Shown: positions 7,231 through 13,016 of the stretch, one piece after another
How positions within the stretch are numbered: position 1 is the stretch's first letter
Layout of the letters: every line of letters begins with the position of its first letter
Assembly: GCA_049515555.1 (NCBI GenBank)
Contig: JBEKTY010000176.1
Coordinates: 1 to 16,060 of the forward strand
Origin: JBEKTY01 sp049515555
GTDB taxonomy: Bacteria; Planctomycetota; Planctomycetia; Pirellulales; Thermoguttaceae
Reading direction: 5' to 3'
Length of the DNA: 16,060 nt
Made by a program: the position numbers and the translations under genes
Notes under the pieces: model-generated
Databases searched by the model: none
Seen by the model: the letters and a program-made list of their open reading frames with translations, nothing else
Told to the model about the DNA's origin: nothing

Positions 7231-8808
7231 ATGCCCGACAAGATCCTGGCCTACGACCTGGGGACTGGCGGCAACAAGGCGTCGCTGTACGACGCCGAGG
7301 GCCGTTGTTTGGCGTCGGTCTTCGCGCCCTACGAAACCGAATATCCGCCGACCGGCTGGCACGAACAGCGGCCGGACGCATGGTGGGATTCCGTGGTGCA
7401 AAGCACCCGGCAGTTGTTGGCCACCGGCGCGGCCGACCCGCGGAGTATCGCCTGTTTGGCGATCTCGGGCCATAGCCTGGGGTGCGTCCCGCTGGCTGCC
7501 GACGGCCGTCTGCTCCGCCAGGCGACCCCCATCTGGTCCGACAAACGGCCGGTCGTCCAGGCTGAGCGCTTCTTTCGCCGCATCGATGAAGCCCGCTGGT
7601 ATCGGCTGACCGGCAACGGCTTTCCTCCGCCGCACTACACGATCTTCAAGATCCTCTGGTATCGCGACCACGAGCCGGAGATGTTTCGCGCGATTCACAA
7701 GATCGTCGGCACCAAGGACTACGTCAACTATAAGCTCACCGGCCGCATGGCCACCGATTACTCCTACGCATCGGGGTGCGGCGCGTACGATCTGCTGGCA
7801 TGGGATTACTGCGACGAGCTGCTGGCCGCGGCCGAATTGCCGCGGTCCTTGCTGCCGGAGATCGTGCCCGCGCAGCAAATCCTCGGCCGGCTCACGGCTG
7901 TAGCGGCCGGGCAGTTGGGTTTGCCGCGGGAGGTGCAGGTGGCATGCGGCGGCGTCGACAATTCCTGCATGGCCCTGGGCGCACGCAGCGCGGCGGAAGG
8001 CCGCGTCTATGCCTCGCTCGGCTCGTCGTCGTGGATCGCCGTGTCGTCGAGCCGCCCCCTGCTGGACGAGACGGCCAGGCCGTACGTGTTCACCCACGTC
8101 GTTCCGGGCATGTTCACCTCGGCCGTGGCAATCTTCTCCAGCGGAACCGCGCTGAAATGGGTCCGCGATCACCTCTGCGCCAACCTCGCCGCTGAAGCCC
8201 GTGTCCAGGGCAAAGACCCTTACGACGTGATGACCGCTTTGGCCGGGCAATCGCCCGTCGGCGCCAAGGGACTGTTGTTCAACCCCAGTCTGGCCGGCGG
8301 TTCGTCGTTGGATGCCAGTGCGAACATCCGCGGGGCGCTGTTGGGCCTCGATCTGCGCCACACCCAGGCCGACGTCATCCGCGCGACCTTGGAGGGAATC
8401 GCTCTGAACCTTCGGCTGGTGCTCGACGAGTTGCGGCGGCTCGGGCCCGTGGCCCACGAGATGGTGGTCGTGGGCGGTGGCAGCCGCAGCAAGCTCTGGC
8501 GGCAGATCTTTGCCGACGCCTGGGAGATCGACATCCTCAAGACGAATATCGGTCAGGAAGCGGGCTCCTTGGGCGCGGCGGCCGTGGCGGCGGTTGCGGC
8601 GGGACTGTGGCACGATTTCAGCCGCGTCGACCGGGTTCACGAGCTTCAGGACCGTGCCGAGCCCTGTCCCGAACATGTGCGAATCTACAATCAGCTCTTG
8701 CCCGTCTTCCGTCAAGCCGCCTTGGATCAATCGCGGCTCGGCGATTTATTGGCGAATGCGCGGTCATTGACCATCAGCGGCCAACCGGTTGGACGCTGGT
8801 TTGTTTGA
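7231..8808 (+). CDS. FGGY-family carbohydrate kinase (xylulokinase-like)
   Basis: A 525-residue protein, typical for the family. AGAGGT at 7219-7224 precedes the ATG by 6 bases. The phosphate-1 motif YDLGTGGNKASLYD is at 8-21 with Asp9. TPIWSDKR (99-106) sits where sugar-binding Trp/Asp/Arg residues are expected. GGVDNSCMALGA holds the probable catalytic base Asp243. ASLGSSSW follows as the second phosphate motif. VVVGGGSRSKLW (~412-423) and GQEAGSLGAAAVAA form the C-terminal signature. The enzyme would transfer phosphate from ATP to a sugar. Xylulokinase is the nearest well-known subgroup by text, but the substrate is open. It follows the SDR and DeoC-type aldolase after a gap filled by an inverted repeat, so it is likely the third enzyme of the same pathway. 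Its last 35 bases overlap the end of the convergent HEAT-repeat gene. Confidence 0.9.
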   Translation: MPDKILAYDLGTGGNKASLYDAEGRCLASVFAPYETEYPPTGWHEQRPDAWWDSVVQSTRQLLATGAADPRSIACLAISGHSLGCVPLAADGRLLRQATPIWSDKRPVVQAERFFRRIDEARWYRLTGNGFPPPHYTIFKILWYRDHEPEMFRAIHKIVGTKDYVNYKLTGRMATDYSYASGCGAYDLLAWDYCDELLAAAELPRSLLPEIVPAQQILGRLTAVAAGQLGLPREVQVACGGVDNSCMALGARSAAEGRVYASLGSSSWIAVSSSRPLLDETARPYVFTHVVPGMFTSAVAIFSSGTALKWVRDHLCANLAAEARVQGKDPYDVMTALAGQSPVGAKGLLFNPSLAGGSSLDASANIRGALLGLDLRHTQADVIRATLEGIALNLRLVLDELRRLGPVAHEMVVVGGGSRSKLWRQIFADAWEIDILKTNIGQEAGSLGAAAVAAVAAGLWHDFSRVDRVHELQDRAEPCPEHVRIYNQLLPVFRQAALDQSRLGDLLANARSLTISGQPVGRWFV

Positions 8809-9352
8809 GGGGCATGAACTTCTTGCTGGACACATCAGGCATAACGACGCCTCGCACCCGGAGCGACTCGGCCAAGGCGCTTTTCAGGGGCTCGCCCGCC
8901 GACGCCAGGCCGGCCTTTAACGCCGCCACCGACTTCTCACCCGGAATGCGTTGAAGACAGCAACGGGCGTCCTCCGCCAAGTCCGCTTGGCCGAGGAGCC
9001 TGGCCACGGCGTCAACCGCCTCGTCGCCGCCGATCTCCGAAAGCATCCATAGCACGTCGCGACGGAACTGCACGGAGCGGCCGTCGCCCAGCAGGCCCAG
9101 CAACTCGGCGGCCACCGCCCTCTTTTCCGCATCCGCCCCGGGCCGGCCGGCGTGCCGCGCGATCTTCCAAAGCGCCCGCTTGGCCGATCGCCCGATCTCC
9201 AACTCACTGACCGGGTCGGTCGCCACGGCGGCCAGCGGCTTGACCGCCGGCGCGCCCACTCGGCCCGCCGCCGACCATGCCGCACTACGAACCTTGTCAT
9301 CGGGATCCTTGATCTTGGCAATCAGATCATTGACGCTGAATGTCTCTTTCAC
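8774..9352 (-). CDS. HEAT-repeat protein
   Basis: A 192-residue protein of alpha-solenoid type. The start is a GTG (9350-9352) with GAGGG seven bases upstream on the minus strand. Repeated helical units can be seen: DLIAKIKDPDDKVRSAAWSAAGRVG, AVKPLAAVATDP, RRDVLWMLSEIGGDEAVDAVARLLG, and EKSVAALKAGLASAGEPLKSALAESLR. These match the HEAT/PBS-lyase-HEAT consensus. No signal peptide or catalytic motif is visible, so a protein-binding scaffold is the likely role. It is downstream of the Gfo/Idh/MocA gene on the same strand with a 64-base gap, so it may share its transcript. The last 12 codons run antisense to the kinase stop region. Confidence 0.8.
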   Translation of the reverse strand: MKETFSVNDLIAKIKDPDDKVRSAAWSAAGRVGAPAVKPLAAVATDPVSELEIGRSAKRALWKIARHAGRPGADAEKRAVAAELLGLLGDGRSVQFRRDVLWMLSEIGGDEAVDAVARLLGQADLAEDARCCLQRIPGEKSVAALKAGLASAGEPLKSALAESLRVRGVVMPDVSSKKFMPLKQTSVQPVGR

Positions 9353-9416
9353 CGGAAAACCCTCATATTCGAAATGCCTTGCTGATAGTATCGAACAGTA
9401 ACCCGAAGGCCGCGCC

Positions 9417-10754
9417 CTACAGGTGGTACGGATGTCGCTGTGGCGCGCTCATGAGCCGTTGCGCTTCGTCGTCGCCCACGATCTCCTGTTTGGCCTGGTC
9501 CCACTGGAGCTTGCGACCCAACAGGAACGATAGGTTGCCGAGGATGCAGAGGTTGGCCACCCCTACGCCAGCCTCGATATTCATGATGGTGGGGGCACCG
9601 CTTTTGATACCGCGGAACCAATCCTCTTTGTGACCCGGGCTGCGGTACACGTCGACCGCCCCGGTCGGTGCCTGCCAGTCGCGCACCCGTTTCTCGGTCC
9701 AGGTGCCGCCATCGCCGCCCCAAAGGACGAGCTGTCCCTTCTCACCATAGTAGACCGCTCCGTAGCCGCGCGGCTTGCCGTCCTCCCCGGGCACCGGCTT
9801 GCCGGGCTGATTCCAGGTCAGCCCCCAGTCGGGATTCTTGAAAGTGTAGGTGACCGTCATCTCGACGGCGCTGTCCCACAAGCCCTTGGTGGGTGCGGTG
9901 CCCGTGGCCTCGACAGTCACCGGACCGGCCTGGTCGGCGGCCATCAGGTACTTGGCGCAGCTCATCACGTGTGCGCCTCGGTCGCGGATCTGCCCACCGC
10001 CCGACTCTAGGAACCAGCGGAACACGCCGTGCAGGTAGCGCTGGTTATAGGGACGCCAACGTAAAGGGCCCAGCCAGAGGTCCCAATCCAATTCGGGCGG
10101 AGGATCGCTGTCGGCCACAGGGTTGTTGTCGACCGGGCTCGCATAGTGCCAGCACTCGATCCGCGTGACCTTGCCCAACATCCCGTTGGCGATGTACCGC
10201 CGGGCGAAGTAGGCGTCGGCAGTCGAGCGGCCCTGTGAGCCAACCTGGATGGCGACCTTGTTCTTTCCGGCCGCGGCGATCATGGCCTGGCCTTCCTCGA
10301 TCGTGCAGCAGGCAGGTTTTTCCACATAAACATGCTTGCCGCACTCGGCAGCATGGACCGTCTGCACCCCGTGCCAATGGTCTGGCGTGGCGATGATCAC
10401 GGCGTCGATGTCCTTGCGCAGGATGACATGGCGGTAGTCGCGATAGACGTCGGCCTGTGGCCCGGCCACTTTGGAGGCGCTTGCCAACCGGTGGTCGTCA
10501 CAGTCACAGACGGCTACCACAAAGGCTTCACCGCGCTGCATGCGGCCGACCATGTCGCGCAGGTGGCCGCCGCCCATGCCGCCCACGCCGATGTGCCCCA
10601 CGCAAAGCCGCTCGTTGGCGCCGGGTCGGTCCTTTGCGGCCAGCACCCCGGCAGGGATGATCTGCGGCGTGCTGAAGACACCGGCCGCGGCCACCGCGCC
10701 GGAAGTCTTCAGGAAGGTCCGCCGTCCGACTCTTGTCATCAATCTGTGGGTCAT
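9417..10754 (-). CDS. Tat-exported Gfo/Idh/MocA family oxidoreductase
   Basis: A 445-residue protein. A twin-arginine signal occurs at 10-16 (GRRTFLK), followed by a hydrophobic segment (SGAVAAAGVFSTPQIIPAGVLA), so the folded, cofactor-loaded enzyme is probably exported. The Rossmann domain has GHIGVGGMGGGH (53-64), the strand-end ATPDHWHG (~122-129) and the family hallmark EKP at 145-147 (VYVEKPACC). The C-terminal half fits the family substrate domain (RWFLESGGGQIRDRGAHVMSCAKYL). Members oxidise or reduce sugars with NAD(P), and several exported planctomycete relatives are thought to act on sugars in the periplasm. The substrate is not predictable here. A GGAGGT site fixes the start. Two downstream ATGs are less favoured. 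Confidence 0.9.
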   Translation of the reverse strand: MTHRLMTRVGRRTFLKTSGAVAAAGVFSTPQIIPAGVLAAKDRPGANERLCVGHIGVGGMGGGHLRDMVGRMQRGEAFVVAVCDCDDHRLASASKVAGPQADVYRDYRHVILRKDIDAVIIATPDHWHGVQTVHAAECGKHVYVEKPACCTIEEGQAMIAAAGKNKVAIQVGSQGRSTADAYFARRYIANGMLGKVTRIECWHYASPVDNNPVADSDPPPELDWDLWLGPLRWRPYNQRYLHGVFRWFLESGGGQIRDRGAHVMSCAKYLMAADQAGPVTVEATGTAPTKGLWDSAVEMTVTYTFKNPDWGLTWNQPGKPVPGEDGKPRGYGAVYYGEKGQLVLWGGDGGTWTEKRVRDWQAPTGAVDVYRSPGHKEDWFRGIKSGAPTIMNIEAGVGVANLCILGNLSFLLGRKLQWDQAKQEIVGDDEAQRLMSAPQRHPYHL

Positions 10755-10760
10755 CAGAAC

Positions 10761-10766
10761 ACCTCC
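10761..10766 (-). promoter_or_regulatory. Strong ribosome binding site of the Gfo/Idh/MocA gene
   Basis: On the minus strand GGAGGT lies 6 bases before the ATG at 10754. It rules out the longer reading that would begin at 10808 and would push the Tat signal inward. The rest of the 101-base gap (10755-10855) shows no clear feature. Confidence 0.75.
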
Positions 10767-10855
10767 GTTTTGATTGGGACTTGGCTCGCATCGGCCCTTA
10801 ATGGCCACTTCTTCCGGGGCGTCTTCCAGGAAGGCGCATCAAGCCCGCTTGGAAG

Positions 10856-11380
10856 TCAGCGGGGCAACAGCCGGCTGAAGGCGTTTTGCTTCCAGACCGG
10901 CGGGTTGTTGTAGGGAGTGATCTCGGCCACGTGTTTGCCCTCCGAGATGCCCACGGTCATGCGCCCGGCGTACCATCCGCCCTGGTAGCTGATGCCATCC
11001 ACCTTGACATCGACCGACCATGGCCAATTTAGCGCACGGGGCAGCTTGACCTTCTTGTCGGCCTGCCGTTTCAGGCGGCGGATGGTGACTGCCGCGTCGC
11101 CCTGGGGGTCGGCAGCCAGCGGGCCGGCGGCCAGCTCCGCCAGGCCGGCCACGAACTCGGGATCGGTCCAGCCCTGGTGCACCATGCCGGAGATGAGCGT
11201 GAGCTGTTCGGCCCGATAGGCGGTCCCGGCGGCCGGCATCTTGGTCCGCTCATCCCACTCCAGCACCGCGCCGGCGGAGGCCCGGAGGGCCGTCTGCCGG
11301 GCCTGCCGGCATATCTGCTCGTAAAGCCCTTCCGCACGCCGCATCGCAATTTCCCGTGTTCTGCCCCGGCCCCCGCCCAA
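10856..11380 (-). pseudogene. Broken M32 carboxypeptidase N-terminus fused to an unrelated C-terminal fragment
   Basis: The open reading frame gives 174 residues from a TTG at 11380; the more natural start is ATG at 11344 (MRRAEGLYEQ). Residues ~18-117 match the N-terminus of M32 metallocarboxypeptidases (YEQICRQARQTALRASAGAV, LEWDERTKMPAAG, YRAEQLTLISGMVHQ, TIRRLKRQADKKVKLPRAL). M32 enzymes are about 500 residues with a zinc-binding HEXXH far downstream, which is absent here. After KLPRALN (near 11030) the text changes to an unrelated ~56 residues (VDGISYQGGWYAGRMTVGIS, then NNPPVWKQNAFSRLL), which look like the C-terminal end of another secreted protein. It is therefore a deletion or recombination scar, probably without peptidase activity. 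It lies 101 bases upstream of the oxidoreductase on the same strand. Confidence 0.75.
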
Positions 11381-11385
11381 TTTAC

Positions 11386-11450
11386 AACTTGCCTTCCGCC
11401 CCCGCCTTCCTCTTCCGCCCTAATCCCCAATCCCTAATCCCCAATCCCTT
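11386..11450. repeat. Pyrimidine-rich tract 1
   Basis: Runs of CCTTCCGCC-like text pass into a small tandem of TAATCCCCAATCCC. The plus strand is almost purine-free over ~60 bases. The same two-part layout recurs at 11777-11835 and, more loosely, at 12085-12225. Confidence 0.6.
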
Positions 11451-11460
11451 CCTTTCGCGT

Positions 11461-11595
11461 GTCGAACAGTCGCCCGCCCCGAGGTACCTTTCAAAACTTA
11501 CCGCGTTCGAATAGTTTGCAACCCGTGTGCCGCCTTACCTTAGCGGTTTTGCCGGCCGACGTAAAGTCATACGTCTCCAGGGGTACGTGTTCGAC
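11461..11595. repeat. Bounded repeat element, copy A
   Basis: A 135-base element that begins GTCGAACA and ends TGTTCGAC (8-base inverted termini). Its last ~45 bases share ACGTAA-x-TCATACG and GGTACGTGTTCGACT with copy B; the interior is otherwise diverged. On the minus strand it reads VEHVPLETYDFT, and copy B gives VEHVPRRSYDLT, so an old coding remnant is an alternative to a structural element. Confidence 0.6.
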
Positions 11596-11665
11596 TTCAA
11601 CCTCTCCTGACGCCGTAACCGCTTGGCCGCCTTCCACTTCAGACCTTTTCGCCTCAAATGGGTTG

Positions 11666-11769
11666 GCCACGGATTGAACACAGATTAAACACAGAAAGGA
11701 TGGTCGGATATATGAGTCAACCGGTGGGCCCGGTTGTTGTCCGTGTTTCTTCCGTGCTCAATCCGTGGC
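11666..11769. repeat. Imperfect long palindrome between copies A and B
   Basis: A perfect 12-base outer stem (GCCACGGATTGA at 11666-11677, complement at 11758-11769) continues inward with mismatches. AACACAGATTAAACACAG pairs imperfectly with the ACACGG-type text on the other arm. A hairpin of ~100 bases is possible. Confidence 0.7.
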
Positions 11770-11776
11770 TACTCTC

Positions 11777-11835
11777 GTCCTTCCGCCCTCCACCTTCCAC
11801 CTTCCGCCTTCCCCCCTCTCCAATCCCTAATCGCC
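11777..11835. repeat. Pyrimidine-rich tract 2
   Basis: Degenerate tandem of CACCTTCCACCTTCCGCC text, then CAATCCCTAATCGCCA. It has the same order as tract 1 and lies just before copy B, as tract 1 lies before copy A. Confidence 0.6.
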
Positions 11836-11861
11836 ACATTTTCCTTACTGGAGGTCGTCTT

Positions 11862-11988
11862 GTCGAACACCTTCGAGGCGTGTTCGATACTTAGAGTGAT
11901 CGACAAGTGTGAAACCTGTTTTGCAGCTTGTACTACCGATTCGAGCGGCGAACGTAAGATCATACGACCTGCGAGGTACGTGTTCGAC
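11862..11988. repeat. Bounded repeat element, copy B
   Basis: A 127-base element with perfect 9-base inverted termini (GTCGAACAC / GTGTTCGAC). It has the same orientation as copy A and its start is 401 bases away. The left end holds an extra hairpin, TCGAACAC-CTTCGAGGC-GTGTTCGA (11863-11887). The right ~45 bases match copy A. Confidence 0.65.
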
Positions 11989-12082
11989 TGAGGAATATTT
12001 TCGCTGGAAAAGTGCCGGTCGCGGCAGGAGTTGGCGGTTGGGAAAGCGGGGTTCCCGTGCCCCGCCGTCCTAGTCTTGCCTC

Positions 12083-12187
12083 TTGCACTGGTCATTTTAC
12101 ATCTTGCCTTCCGCCTTGGGTCTTCGGTCTTTGGACTTGGCCGTCTGCCTTTTGCGTTTTGCACTGGTCATTTTGCATTTTGCCTTC
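12083..12187 (+). repeat. Direct repeat pair within pyrimidine-rich tract 3
   Basis: TTGCACTGGTCATTTTACAT and nine following bases (12083-12111) recur at 12159-12187 with two differences, 76 bases apart. They are embedded in T/C-rich text that continues to about 12225 and again contains an AATCACCAATCCCC segment. Confidence 0.7.
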
Positions 12188-12428
12188 TCGTTCCCCATTC
12201 CGCCCCAATCACCAATCCCCACTACTATACACCTGTACCATATTCGCCGGCAACTGTCAAGCCCAGTTCGTTGACAAATTGCAAGGCCCGAATCGGCCCG
12301 CGGCCTTGGAGAGGACGACGAAGGATGCGGCGGCAACAATGGCCGGTACGGAATCAAGGGTTGAATTCAGTGGCCCCGCTTCCGGGCCCGCCCACCCGAT
12401 GGACCAAGACAAGAAATCATACTGAATT

Positions 12429-12533
12429 TCTCTACAGCAAGACTTCGCCGAAATGCCTACAACGTCTTGTACTGACTGCAATGCTATCAACACAACATGT
12501 GGTAGACGATTGGCCGAAGTCTTGCTGTAGAGA
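12429..12533. repeat. Long palindrome with perfect 19-base arms
   Basis: TCTCTACAGCAAGACTTCG (12429-12447) pairs perfectly with 12515-12533. Inside, pairing is weaker (CCTACAAC with GTGGTAGAC). It looks like the paired ends of a small mobile or structured element of ~105 bases, with no gene inside. Confidence 0.75.
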
Positions 12534-12786
12534 TTTTGAAAGTCTGACTCCGATTCCGATTCGTTTGCCGTGGCGGCGGCGTCGAAGATCAGGAAATCGG
12601 TGAATCTCATACAAGTATCTAGGGATCGGCGGGCGGATTTTCCCACGAGGGCGGCGACGAAATCCGAGGCGGGCAATCACGGCCGCCGCACCGCAAACCC
12701 ATCCTTTGGGCCTCAAAGCGTCCAAAAAACCACCCGCCAGAGTTAGGAAAAGCGGGAAGAATCCGTTTTTCCGAGCGGCGGGCATA

Positions 12787-12814
12787 TTGACATGGGGGGT
12801 AGGGCAATCATACT
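12787..12814 (+). promoter_or_regulatory. Candidate promoter of the PEP-CTERM gene
   Basis: TTGACA at 12787-12792 matches the -35 consensus. CATACT at 12809-12814 is a 4-of-6 match to -10, with a 16-base spacer. Transcription from here would give a ~195-base leader before the ATG at 13017, including the hairpin GGTCG-AGAAC-CGACC (12844-12858). The assignment rests on a single good hexamer. Confidence 0.35.
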
Positions 12815-13003
12815 GAGTGCCAGAAATATCGCTTTGCCCTGGTGGTCGAGAACCGACCGGAGGCAGCGTTGCACTGCGATCACCGCTTCTGATTCGTGTC
12901 AGGGTGGGTCGTCGTGCGGTTCTTGTAGTGGCTCGCACGTTGTGGGCTGCTTCCCTGTTCGTTGTGCGGTGGGATTGTTTGGCGTTTTGGTGTCGGAGGT
13001 TGG

Positions 13004-13011
13004 AAGGAGGT
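13004..13011 (+). promoter_or_regulatory. Ribosome binding site fixing the start of the PEP-CTERM gene
   Basis: AAGGAGGT lies 5 bases before the ATG at 13017. It excludes the longer open frame beginning at 12792, whose first 75 codons lack protein-like composition and would bury the signal peptide. Confidence 0.75.
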
Positions 13012-13016
13012 GGGGG

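Larger units (their letters stand above)
11381..12786. other. Gene-poor, repeat-rich spacer
   Basis: About 1.4 kb with no reading frame of convincing composition. It contains alternating pyrimidine-rich tracts, two related ~130-bp bounded elements, two long imperfect palindromes and a direct repeat, each listed separately. Between 12220 and 12428, and between 12534 and 12780, I see nothing specific. Several minus-strand frames are open, but their text follows the repeats and changes frame between copies. Confidence 0.6.

Noticed and set aside
6688..8730. A 680-codon open frame on the minus strand across the kinase and part of the aldolase
   Set aside because: It mirrors the GC-rich codon pattern of two well-supported genes on the plus strand, has no recognisable domain and crosses the 7004-7167 inverted repeat.
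11461..11988. Two integron attC sites flanking a cassette
   Set aside because: The length (127-135 bases) and complementary ends fit loosely, but the ends read GTTCGAC, which breaks the GTTRRRY core at its fourth base. No integrase or cassette gene is present.
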